This document shows positions 36,541-47,942 of a stretch of 64,000 nt of DNA, one piece after another. The stretch is from Argentina anserina (Eukaryota; Streptophyta; Magnoliopsida; Rosales; Rosaceae). The notes beneath the pieces were generated by a model. That model did no database searches. It had not been told where the DNA came from and was given only the letters and a program-made list of their open reading frames with translations. The stretch lies in contig NC_065874.1 of the NCBI RefSeq assembly GCF_933775445.1, positions 32,868,501-32,932,500 on the forward strand. The letters are read 5' to 3'. Made by a program: the position numbers and the translations under genes. Numbering within the stretch: position 1 is the first letter of the stretch; each line of letters begins with the position of its first letter.

Positions 36541-37520
36541 ATCGATCTGATGTTATGACATGTTTGCTCTTTACGTTATCAGCAATTAAATCTGAACCAG
36601 CTATTCAGTGGTCTTTGTAATTGCCAATTTTTTTTTTATCTTCATAACATATTATAACTTTGTAACGGACATCTCAAACTCCTTCATTACTCCGTTAATT
36701 TCAACTTGATCTCTGGTAGTCCATGCCATGAAGGTATTGATCAAGTATAGGTCCAAGTAAAGATAATAAACTTACTTAATTACCATTTAACATATATGTC
36801 ACCACCTATATATGCTAGATGATCCAAGTCATATAATCCAGCAACAAAGAGGAGGACGGAGGAGAGTTGTTGGCATGGCAAGGAAGCCAAGGATGCTATT
36901 GTTCCTCTTTTGAAATATCGTTAAGGACTCATTTGGCTACCATGGTAATGTGATTTTGATAAACATTAATTCCATATATAACGTACCTATATTAAAACTG
37001 TAAGGAAAGTAAAAGTAAAAAAAGAAGAAGAAGCATTTGAGACTCTGAGACAACACAGTTATATACAACGTACAATTTCTAGCATAATAGACTCTAAACT
37101 GGAAATCATGGAATCACTGGAATTGCACCGCTAACACGAAATGAAAAAGATTCCCAAATAAGATATGATGATCCATGTACCATACATGGACAATGAGATT
37201 GAAACATTCATTTGAAAATTTGAATCATTTCCTTACCATTAAGATACAAATTCAATAAATTTTCGTAGGAGGATGTTGATCCTCTCTACGGTTATCAAAA
37301 AAAAATGCAAATTCAAGTTTCAACAGTTTAGAGATCAAAGCTAAAAACAGCTAGCTAGGATATTGCATCTCTATCTCACGCACATTGGAGGTGAGGTCTG
37401 CAAAGGATTTTAGGTAAAAGAGGTAAGAATCGCAGCATTATTCAGAAGAAATTATGAAATAAGAAAGGAGGTAAGAATTGGAGAAACAGATTCATGCCAG
37501 TGGGGAATATTTAGCTAGAG
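36340..37520. other. Intergenic DNA between small-protein genes 2 and 3
   Basis: Includes an (AT)n microsatellite at about 36506-36529. No gene seen. Confidence 0.4.
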
Positions 37521-37755
37521 ATGTGCTTAATTTGCTGTTCGAGCAGATGTACGTTGCTTGTGTATCATATGCGTGGTACTCCTGGTCTTATTTCTGGGGT
37601 TTGGGGTTTTTAACTTTCCGTTAGGATGGGCGAAATCTCATACCACCAACAAGTCTTCTGTGAATTTCTGTGATCGAGATAACATTGTTCATGGCTCCTT
37701 AATTTGTAGGAATGGAAGACCCTTCCTCGGTCACACGGCACCTCCGGCTAACTAG
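37521..37755 (+). pseudogene. Small Cys-rich membrane protein, tandem copy 3, frameshifted
   Basis: The ATG at 37521 opens MCLICCSSRCT, which matches the Cys-rich start of copies 1 and 2, but that frame then leaves the family sequence and stops near 37611. The frame one base on carries the conserved remainder: CLCIICVVLLVLFLGFGVF, VNFCDRDNIVHGSL and NGRPFLGHTAPPAN, ending at 37755. That frame has no ATG upstream before a stop. One inserted or missing base around 37550 explains the break. The C-terminal part is well conserved, so the damage is recent, or it is a sequencing error. Confidence 0.65.
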
Positions 37756-38074
37756 GTCGACCGTGCTTGTTTAACCTAGTTATTTCTCAGTTCTTGCTGA
37801 TTAATCATTGAAATTCAAATAAATTCAATGAGGTAATTAATCAGAGCTATATAGCGTTATGACCGACCTGGGACTGTAAATATGTACTCTCTATCTTTGT
37901 GATCGATAACCTAGCTAGGCCGGCCGGAAAGGTTTTGTACGATTTGTGTGTTACATTTGTATCTATATATAATCGACAAATGTACTTGTCAACGTACAAA
38001 ATCAGCTGCATTGGGATCGAATTTGCTTTGGAATTGATTACAACATTGAAGGGAAAAGAAAACATTCACTTATG

Positions 38075-39935
38075 CTAGTATTGTTGACAAGTTTCAGGTC
38101 ATGTTGACTAGTTGGAAAAGTAAAACTCTTAATATGGTGAATAGATTAACTTTGATTCAATCTGTTAATGCTTCAATTCCTATTTATACAATGCAAACTG
38201 CTAAGCTTTCTATGTCAATTTGTGACAAGCTGAATAAACTCAATATGGATTTTCTATAGGGCGATACTGAGCAGAAAAAGAAAGTCCATCTTACTAACTA
38301 GGATACAGTATGCATGCCTAAATGCTATGGTGGCTTGGGGATTAAAAAGTCAGCTAATATGAACATGGCCATGCTTGCTAAAGCTAGTTGGAGAGTTGTC
38401 CAGAAAAACCAAGGGCTTTGGAGCGAGATTTATATGAGGAAATATCTGCATTCTGGTTCTTTCATGCAGAATTCTTATAAAAAGCATGCTCAGTGCTCAA
38501 GTACTTGGTATGGTATTGTGTATGAGGCTAATTTACTACAAAAATGGCTTACCTGGAGAGTTGGAAATGATTTTCAGACTAAATTTTGGGCTGATAATTG
38601 GGCTCCTTCTGGTATCCTTCTCAACCATGCTATTAATCATGATACTGTCAATACTAACTCTGTTGTGAATGAATTTTGGATTGATGGTAGCTGGAATATG
38701 ATCATGCTTGGTGAAAATCTCCTTCATGAAATAATTGCTCAAGTGTTATATGTTCCTATTACTTAATGTGATATTCATGATCAAGTTATATGAGGGCAGA
38801 CTTCTTTTGGAATCTTCTCTGTAAAATCTGCTTACAATGTGCTATGTGATGAACATGGCTTCCAAAAGTATGTTTGGATGAAGATTTGGTCACTTCCTAT
38901 ACCTCTAAAGATTAAAATATTCTTATGGACATTTGTTTCAAGCAAATTGTTAACTAATGACCATAGGTTTCGAAGGAAGCTTGCATCCAATCCTCACTGC
39001 AAATTCTGCACTAATACCCCATAAATAATGTTTCACCTCTTCAGGGATTATCCTAAGCCTAAACAAGTTTGACAAAATTGTAAGATTCACCCGAATATCC
39101 TTGCTACTTTGTTATGAGTTGGAAAAATTGGATATGTGCTAATTTGCTTTAGAAATGGTACTATATGAATAAATACCAGTTGGAATATCTTCTTCATATA
39201 CTGTTGTTTGTTCATATGGAAATGGAGGTGCAAATCCATTTTTGATAGCTTCCTTAAGTATCCTTTTAATATTTCTGAAGTTGTGTTTAGTTATGTTGAT
39301 GAATGGGCTAAAGCTAATGCTAAGATTGGTACAAACTTGCCTAAACATGTGGAGATGCTATATTGGATTAAACCAGCTGTTGGAAAATTTTAAACTGAAT
39401 GTTGATGGCTCTAAGATGAATAATGGAAATATTGGAGCAGTGGGTGTGCTTAGGGATGAGGTTGGCTGTTGGCAGGGTGGGTTTATGGTGAACATTGGAA
39501 CTAGGGAGGTCCTGCAAGCTGAGGCTTGGGGCTTGTTCCATGGTCTACACCTAGCTCGTAGCTTAAAGATTTCAAGACTGGAAGTTGAGTCTGATTCTTT
39601 AGTGCTTATCAATCTTCTTCAACATGATAATATTGATTTGCATCATCTTGGGACCTTGATAATGAACTACATAAGCTTGATGTGTGCTTTTGACTATATT
39701 AATGTGAAACATATCCACAAAGAGAAGAATATGGGTAGCTAATATCCTTGCTAAGCATAACACCTCTAATGATAGAGGAATATATATCTTACATGACCCT
39801 CCTACGCTGGTTTCTGATGCTCTGCTAAATGACATTGTTGGTCTCTAGAGCTAGGGAGTTTATGGCTTATAGCTCTGACTAATTTATTCGTTGCTTTCTT
39901 TTACTCGGGCTAATTGCCCCATTTGTACCAAAAAA
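38075..39935 (+). mobile_element. 5'-truncated, decayed LINE (non-LTR retrotransposon)
   Basis: Three segments in order match the C-terminal half of plant LINE ORF2. The reverse-transcriptase tail and connection region lie at 38090-38760 (DKFQVMLTSWKSKTLNMVNRL, YGGLGIKKSANMNMAMLAK, NKHAQCS..W). A zinc-knuckle region is at 38810-39020 (WSLPIPLKIKIFLWTF, CKFC). An RNase H domain spans 39380-39720 (LNVDGSKMNNGNIGAVGVLRD, EAWGLFHGLHLARS, VESDSLVLI). Several stops and frameshifts break it. It ends with GCCCCATTTGTACC and an A-run at 39929-39938. AAAAGAAAACATT before it and AGAAGTAAACATT after it may be a decayed target-site duplication. Confidence 0.85.
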
Positions 39936-40370
39936 AAAAGGAGAAGTAAACATTATATACAGGAAGTTAGTTACGTTCTCTTTAGTTTTCTGATTTGCTC
40001 AACTACTACTATTGTTTACATTTTCTTTATGCAAGGCGTTCTAGTGAAAAAAAACTGGAAAACTCTAGGAACATTTGAGATAGACAGATACAACAGTTGA
40101 ATCGATCTGTAGTTTAGTAATGATTATGATATTATTCAGTTTGTTAAGCTTGTCATAGAATCCGATGGATTGAAATACAAGAACTAAAATCTATCAAAGA
40201 AAACACAGATTTTTTTTTAAAAAGTGGATACAAGACTATAAAGTAAAGGAAAAAAAAGCTATAGCTGACTCTGCATCACACAAGCCAGGGACTAAACCAT
40301 AACAATTTTACATTGTTTTACCTTTTTTTTTTACATCATTAGAAGCAAGAAGATGTTCTATGTTCTAACA

Positions 40371-41125
40371 CATAATACTAGTGGCGGATCTAGAATTAAA
40401 ATCTTGGGAGGGCTTTAAATTTGCCCGAAGGTAATTTTTTTTTTTTAAAACAATTTGTAGGAATAAAGGAAGAGATGAGAGTGCCCATGCGGTAATCCCA
40501 TAGCTGGATGACACCGCTGTGGATACTCGCGAGGATCCATGACCGCTTGGTGTGGAAGCTTAGCTCCTTGACGCAGTTGCTCTTGGTCTCAAATTTCGTC
40601 AGCATCTGAAACAGAAACCACCGCACACGGTTTCAAGATCAAAAGTTGAATTTGATTTAATGATTTGGATACCGGTTAGAGATGAGAGAAGAGAAAGAGA
40701 GGGCGAGAGAGTGTGTTTACCTTAAATCTGACAATGCGACGGAGATGGATTTCAGATCGGGAATTGAATTGATGAGAGAGAGAGAGAGAGTACTGCACCC
40801 AGACAATACAAAACTGATCGAGGAGGAGATTAGAGAGAGAAAAGAGGAGTGAGAGAGGAAATAAGAGGAACTTGTTTGGCCTTGTAGCCGAGACGACGAG
40901 TCTTGTTAGGGCGAGTGGGGAACTGGCCACTGGGGAAGGACTGAGTGAGTTTGACGCGAGGAGAGACGAAGACGAATGAAACGACTAAACGAAGAGAGAT
41001 AACTAATCTATCTATCTAATTTTTTTTTACTTGGGTTTGATGATATATAGGAAATTAAGCCCAAAATTCATGCATGGGCTCCATCCCAGGCACGCGCCGG
41101 ACTGATCCATTGCTGCATAATACTA
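40371..41125. mobile_element. Pack-type DNA transposon carrying a captured alpha-COP fragment
   Basis: CATAATACTA is duplicated exactly at 40371-40380 and 41116-41125. The 735-bp element between begins GTGGCGGATCTAGAA and ends ACTGATCCATTGCTG. A 10-bp duplication and the GGCGGATCyAG terminus are shared with the element at 32099-32851. Inside, on the minus strand, is the 5' end of a coatomer alpha-subunit gene (see next entry). Retained intron sequence shows the capture was from DNA, not mRNA. The Mutator-like assignment is inferred. Confidence 0.78.
40472..40900 (-). pseudogene. Captured 5' fragment of coatomer subunit alpha (alpha-COP)
   Basis: From ATG 40605 the frame reads [24 protein letters not shown] and [16 protein letters not shown], which is the N-terminal WD40 start of alpha-COP, the COPI vesicle coat subunit. 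Homology ends at about 40472, inside the first WD repeat. Some residues I remember as conserved are changed (N-C-V for N-R-V, RSW for RPW), as expected without constraint. Just upstream is a 5' UTR intron: acceptor CTGTTTCAG at the ATG side and donor AAG|GTAAAC at about 40720. Beyond it is apparent 5' UTR. A complete alpha-COP gene must exist elsewhere in the genome. Confidence 0.85.
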
Positions 41126-41547
41126 ATGCATAAATTGTAAAATTGGTGGAAACGATTTGTTATGTGCCCAGTCTTTAGTCGGATAATTGCAAATAAAAGC
41201 TTGATCGAGAATTGCTTCATTAGATTAGGCGATGAAGTAGTTGTGACATGTCTCACACTCACTTAGAATTGAAATTATAGACTTGACATCTCCAACCAAA
41301 TTACCCTCAAATTGCATAAAAGTATGGAACGAATGATAAGACAAAACGCAGCGTTCAATCATAAGGAAGTCCGCGAGTCCTTTCCACACTCGTTCTTCTT
41401 CTTCTTGAATTGGAAGACTTTTTGAAGTAAACAAAACCAAACCCAAAAGCTTCCACCATATCCAAAACCCAAAGCTCCAACCTTCACAACATTCTCACCA
41501 CCCTTTACCTCTCCAACAAGAAACTCGATCCAATCTGAGAAACCAAG

Positions 41548-44500
41548 ATGAAGATCACAGTAATGACCGCCGATGAGCAGATCATCTCCTTAGACGTCGA
41601 CCCTCATGAGACTGTAAATCCCTAATTTCATCTCCCCCAAAAGCCCAGCTCTAAATTACTTAGCTTTATGTCAAATTGGGTTTGTTGGTGCTTTGTTTAC
41701 TTCAATTGATTTTCTGGGTTTTGTGTTTTGTAGGTTGAAAACGTGAAGGCTCTTCTGGAAGTGGAGGTGAGAAGTTCCTTCGAACATTTCATCATTGGTT
41801 TTTGTTGTTTAAAGTTTCATTGATGAGATTTTTGGGTGTTTGGTTATTGAGTTGGAGTAAAGTTTGGATCTTTGTTTGATTTGGGTAGTTAAGGGAACTA
41901 GTGAAGAACTTAAATTTCAATGGAGGTTTTGTGTTTTTGATTAGTTGGTGGATAAATGTATATAGTGAATGCATGGATTCTTGTGCCTGAATTGTTTTGG
42001 TAATGTGAATGAGCAGACCAGGGTGCTGCTTCAGAATCAGCAGCTGCTCTATAATGGTAGGGAGGTTAGGAATGCCGAGAAACTGAGTGCGCTCGGTGTC
42101 AAAGATGATGACTTGATCATGATGGTACCCAGTGCCGTGTCCAGGTATGCTGCATTTGCCAGAATTCTCGATAAAGTTAACGCTTGACTATTTTGGGTAC
42201 TGTCTTTACAGTTCTTGTGATGGTGTTCATGCATTTAATTGGCGTATGAATATATTTCAGTGCTTCCAGCAATACACTGAGATTCAATCCAGACGGGTCA
42301 GCTGTTGATCCAGGAGCTTTCCAGCAGCAGATTAGGAGTGATTCTAATGCAGTGGCACAGTTGTTTCAGGTATGATGTTGTTTTTTTCCCTCAGTTTGTT
42401 TCTTTGGGTTTCATTGAGATTGTAAATGCCCACGACATAGTTCATTCAAAGATACAGAAATTGGATGAATTAATTTTATACATAGTTGTTCTTTAAGTGT
42501 AACCTTTCTGGTGCATATTCATGCAACTGTCATAATTTCAAAGAGTTATCAGACAATCTTACTCCTTAAGGGACCTTACAGAGTAATCCTGAATTCGCAC
42601 AAGCTATTCTTGGAGACGATCTCAATAGACTGCAGGAAGTATTAAGACAGCTTCACCGTGAAAAACTTGAACATCAACGACAGCAAGAGGAGGAGAATGT
42701 GAGCACATTTTTCTTCTTCGCATGGTGATTGTATATATAGATACTTTTTTACATGGCTTCTTGTGTTAATCTATCCCCATAAGTACTAATATATATGCAT
42801 GAGTATACAGAAATTTGACTATGACTTATCATCAGACTCTAATGATTAATGCTTCTATGTACCTATACTTTGTGAGCAGGCTCTTCATTTTGCAGATCCT
42901 TTTGATGTTGAAACCCAGAAGAAGATTGAAGCTGCTATTCGCCAGGTTAGTCATACTTCCTTTATTCAAAGGTGTGAAAGTTCACTAATCACGAGTTATA
43001 ATGTCAGTCAACCATCTTTAATCATGTAATCCTATTCTTTTTCTTTCATATTATATGCCACTAATAACTTGGTCAAAAAATCATTTCTAAAAAGCACGTA
43101 ATGTCAAATTTCATTTTTTACTGATGGTTTTCCATATTGCTAATGGTTTACAGAAAGGAATTGATGAAAATTGGGCTGCAGCTGTTGAACATAACCCGGA
43201 ATCTTTTGCAAGGGTGGTAAGTATGGTTGCCAATCTCCACCATCTGCTCTCATTTAGTGTTTGTTTCTTTTAATTTCTCTCCAGTTTGATGCTCTATCTA
43301 TTTTCAGATTATGTTGTATGTTGACATGGAAGTTAATGGTGTCCCCATCAAGGTAATTTGAACATCATAGCCAGGTTTTCATATATTTCTTCTGATTTTA
43401 TTCAATTTATTGTAAAGTGATGTGATGGAATGAAGGAGTAATTTTTGTTTCATTTGTGTTGCTATTATGGGTTCTTACTTAAATCCAATCCCTTTGTTCT
43501 ATGCACTATTGGATTAGAGTAATCCATATCCATTGGTATTATCAGTTACTTAATTCCTAAATCTTCAATGGAAAATTAAATTACATGGTTTGATAATGTA
43601 TTTTTACTTGTTCCAGGCATTTGTTGACAGTGGAGCACAGTCAACAATTATATCAAAAAGCTGTGCTGAACGTTGTGGGTATGAGATCATTTAAGATAAA
43701 GCACCAAATTTTCTTTCTCCTGGTTCTGGTGAACTGATTTGCGCAAGTTCATCATGTTTTCATATCATCAACTTGATGCGAATCCAATTGCATAGACGAT
43801 TTAATATTGGTTTTTTGGGAGAATAATACATGATTACATTGAGTGTACTGTGTATTTTCACCTGTTATCATGAATAGTTTCAAGGTTTAATTAGGTTTTG
43901 CAAATTAGGTGTCAAATGGTATCATTTTTGCTCGCTATACATTCTTTGCTATTAATTATGTGGTTTCTTGTCCTGTGTTTGACAACAAGAGATACTTGGC
44001 TATTGGTTTTGTATCTTTATCAATAAGAAGGATTGACGTCGTGTTATTTATTAATTGAATTATGTAGATTGTTGAGGCTATTAGATCAACGTTTCAAAGG
44101 TATTGCTCACGGCGTTGGTCAAACAGAGATATTGGGTCGAATACACGTAGCTCCTATCAAGGTATCAGTCTAACAAAAAAGTTTCATATCATTATTATCC
44201 CGTTTCTTTCAGATGGTCAAATGATAGCCTTTTCTTTAACATGATAATGTTGTCTGTAGATTGGGAATAATTTTTACCCCTGCTCCTTCTCGGTACTGGA
44301 TGCAACCAATATGGAGTTCCTCTTTGGGTTAGATATGCTTCGAAAGCATCAGGTGAAGTCCATTGTCCAATGATGTAACTCGGTCTTTTCCATTGTTACT
44401 CTTCTCACCTTGCCTAAGTTTTCAGTGCAGTATAGACTTGAAGGATAATGTGTTGAGAGTTGGCGGGGGCGAAGTCTCTGTGCCATTTTTACAAGGTTTG

Positions 44501-46778
44501 TTCTATGATCTCCACCATATGTTTGACTGCCTTCTTTTGTGAACCCATTAATATCCTAGTCACTGGCTTTTTATGGAGGTTTTTCAATGTGATTCTTTAA
44601 TTTCAGAGAAAGACTTACCATCTCAGTTTCGGGATGAAAAAGTGTTATCCAAGGAAACATCCAGCTCAGGAGCTCCTGTAAGTACTTGAGTTGACCTATT
44701 CCGTGATTCCTTAGGTCAATCTGCTGGAGTTATATCTAGTGAATATACACCTCATTTTCAGTTTATATGCTGTTCATTGCACCCACTAGGATATACTTAG
44801 GGTCTAACTAGAAGTTATCAAAGTCAAGGAAGACTGTTGACCTTATAAGAAAAAGAGTTTTTTTTCACCAACAGTCCCTCAACTCTGGTGTACCTACCAA
44901 TGTGATACCTCAACTCTTAATCGTACCAATGTGATACCCAGACTCTAGTATTACTATCATTGAAGTACTTCCGTCAGTTTTTTTCAACTTTTCCGTCATC
45001 TTGGTGACGTGGCAAGTACGTGAGGCCCACAAAGAGGGTTAAAAGACAAAATTAACCCCATCTGAGAGGAGCAATGTTTTTCCCGCCCTTTACCTTGAGA
45101 AAGACACCTAACAATTCCAATTTTGGCGCCAATTTTCCCTCCATACTCCTTAATTTGTGTCTCTTATCTAAACTAAAGAACTACCGCCAACCAGCCGACC
45201 ACAATCTGATAAAACCTAGATCAATCTCCTTTTCTATTTTTACCCTAGCACTTGTTAAACTAACAGAATAAATATAGAAATTTATATAGAACATCTCATT
45301 TCTACAATCTCATAAGAATATAGAAACACATAACTTAACGAAATTCAAATACATGTTTAAGTACCATTAGTTGCCACCTTTTATGTTGATCTGCCATGAT
45401 TTTTGCTTGTAAGAACTAATGGTACTTAAACATGTAGTTGAATTTCGTTAAGTTATGTGTTTATATATTCTTATGAGATTGTGGAAATGAGATGTTCCAT
45501 ATAAATTTCTATATTTATTCTGTTAGTTTAACAAGTGCTAGGGTAAAAATAGAAAATGAGATTGATCTAGGTTTTATCAGATTGTGGTCGGCTGGTTGGC
45601 GGTAGTTCTTTAGTTTAGATAAGAGACACAAATTAAGGAGTATGGAGGGAAAATTGGCGCCAAAATTGGAATTGTTGGGTGTCTTTCTCAAGGTAAAGGG
45701 CGGGAAAAACATTGCTCCTCTCAGATGGGGTTAATTTTGTCTTTTAACCCTCTTTGTGGGCCTCACGTACTTGCCACGTCACTAAGATGACGGAAAAGTT
45801 GAAAAAAAACTGACGGAAGTACTTCAATGATAGCAATACTAGAGTCTGGGTATCACATTGGTACGATTAAGAGTTGAGGTATCACATTGGTAGGTACACC
45901 AGAGTTGAGGGACTGTTGGTGAAAAAAACTCTAAGAAAAATAAGCTGGAACATATCCACCTGACTAAGAAAAATTAAGGAAATGCTACCAATAGAACTCA
46001 GCAGCTAAAACTAAAAGAAATGTTGTTCCCTCAATTAAATTCAGTGATTAGACCTTCCAGCACATATAAAACGAGAACCTTCCAATATACTTTTAATAAT
46101 GCATCAGTGGCATGAAAATGGTTGTTTTTTTTCTTTCGGGTTATTAGCTGCAGCTCCATACTTATTTTACAAGAATGGGCATGAAAATGGATTTTTCTTT
46201 TCTTTTCTAGTGATGTATGTGGTATCTCTTCAGTTGCTCACTATAACATTATACATTGTTCTATAGGTGATATCTGGAACTACAGATAAAAGCAAGAATG
46301 TATCAACTGGAGGGCAATCATCTGGTTAGTTTTGGAAATTGGTTTTATATAACATGGGGTTCCTTATTTAACGAGCAAAAACTGATTATTATTATTTTTA
46401 TTTAATCCAGGGGGTGCTCATCCTGATACAAGTCAGGTAAATTTTTATTTACTTTCCCAACTTTGCCAAAACATTCGATCCTTGTTTTACTGTTTACAGT
46501 TAGTTAATTTCAGCTGTCCTTGAGCTCTTTCCACTGAACCTTTTAACTCGGCACAAATCATGCTATATGTGCACCTCATTGATGAAATCAGCATGAAGAG
46601 TGTGGTCAATAGTCATATGAAGGTTATTTTTAATATTGATGTGGTGCAGGCACCTGATTTTGAAGCGAAAGTTGCAAAGCTTGTTGAGCTTGGGTTCGGG
46701 AGAGATGCAGTAATACAAGCTCTCAAATTTTTTGATGGCAATGAAGAACAAGCTGCAGGTTTTCTCTTTGGCGGCTGA
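41548..46778 (+). CDS. DDI1: DDI1, UBL-UBA aspartic protease / proteasome shuttle
   Basis: Cytosolic/nuclear ubiquitin receptor with a retroviral-type protease fold. Sixteen exons: 41548-41613, 41734-41766, 42017-42144, 42261-42369, 42582-42698, 42880-42945, 43154-43216, 43308-43352, 43617-43678, 44068-44161, 44260-44352, 44426-44495, 44607-44677, 46267-46324, 46411-46436 and 46650-46778. They sum to 1230 nt, i.e. 409 aa. Domains: N-terminal ubiquitin-like (MKITVMTADEQIISLDVDP to about residue 75, LLYNGREV); an HDD-like region (NPEFAQAILGDDLNRLQEVL); and the protease from about 190 with catalytic Asp213 in AFVDSGAQST, plus IGNNFYPCSFSVLD and FLFGLDMLRKHQ. The C-terminal UBA is at 368-409 (VAKLVELGFGRDAVIQAL). 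Intron 13 (44678-46266) is unusually long because a foldback transposon sits in it. Confidence 0.95.
44846..45940. mobile_element. Foldback (long-TIR) MULE-like element in DDI1 intron 13
   Basis: TAAGAAAAA (9 bp) is duplicated exactly at 44846-44854 and 45932-45940. The 1077-bp element between consists of two 518-bp arms (44855-45372 and 45414-45931) in inverted orientation around a 41-nt loop. In the outer half I counted only about five differences between arms. The termini read GAGTTTTTTT and AAAAAAACTC. A 9-bp duplication with long TIRs is the signature of Mutator-like elements. No transposase is encoded. A 65-codon frame (45074-45271) is repeated identically on the other strand (45515-45712). 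Confidence 0.93.
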
Positions 46779-47258
46779 ATTGTAGACCTAAAATGCATAC
46801 ATTGTTCAAGTGATAAGATCACGCTGGGTATTTAAGGGTACCCATACATTTAGTTGGTTGATACCCATAAAGCAACCTAGCGACTTACAATGAGGATCAA
46901 ACGATGCAATTTACATGATAAACCATTTGCAGTTCCAAGACAGCTGTTGTTCAAGTGATTTTCTTGGGCTTTAGTTTTCATGTTGCTATATTTCTTCCAG
47001 ATTGAATTCATTACCGATGTGTTAATTTCTTATTTTTTGAAACCAATCAAGTTGGTACAACTAGTGATTTGTGCGTAGTCGTAATATATGGGGTTTACCA
47101 TGTGTTAGAACTCAGAACTAGTTGACAGCAAAATTGTTTATGCTTACTATCAGACACATTGTAGCATACCATGATTCGAGTCCTGAAGAGTGAAGACTGA
47201 ACACTGCTATTCAGTTCTCAAATCAGTTGGTGCCTTTCATTGGTTATCCTGGGGTGGC

Positions 47259-47942
47259 AATGTGGCAGTTCATGCCACCTGCCGCTGTGGATACATCCCA
47301 GGATCATGTACTCCGACCACCAGTTGCTTAAGTTGGCAACCGGTATTCATACAAGCAATTTAGCATATCATTCTATCCCGATCGAGTGTATTGTCTTGTT
47401 ATTGTCCTTATGTCGTAAAATTTGTTAGTAGCATACTGCTGTTGGTGCTGGACAGTTCGCAAGTGAACCTATCTTTACAAATCGGTAAAGCACACAGCTG
47501 AGAATGGCAGCCTACCTGTTTTGACAATTTGCTCAATTCCTTTGTCTAGAACCATACCCAAGTGTCCACATAGCTATGAGCCTATGACTAAATTGAGACA
47601 GGCGACGGCACAACCCATCTACAATCCATCCAAAAAGAAAATGGTGGTAACAAGGTGCCAGATTAGCTTATTACCATTTACAAGTAAATACCAGCATCAA
47701 TTCATAGAAGTACCCAAGTTGGAGATACAGTCAGGTCACCCACCAAATTCAATTAGACAGTAGAAACTTAAAAACGAACAAGACACGACATAAGGACAAT
47801 AACAAGACAATACACTCGATCGGGATAGAATGATATGCTAAATTGCTTGTATGAATACCGGTTGCCAACTTAAGCAACTGGTGGTCGGAGTACATGATCC
47901 TGGGATGTATCCACAGCGGCAGGTGGCATGAACTGCCACATT
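47259..47942. repeat. Perfect 158-bp inverted duplication
   Basis: Arms 47259-47416 and 47785-47942 are exact reverse complements (AATGTGGCAG to ATGTCGT), separated by 368 bp. The spacer has no recognisable gene. I see no terminal motifs or target-site duplication that would mark it as a standard transposon. It lies 0.5 kb downstream of DDI1. Confidence 0.92.

Noticed and set aside
38314..39742. Possible host gene with an RNase H-like domain
   Set aside because: Order of domains, internal stops and the A-rich end identify it as a LINE remnant.
45074..45712. Two identical 65-aa frames on opposite strands
   Set aside because: They are the two arms of the foldback element in the DDI1 intron, not genes.
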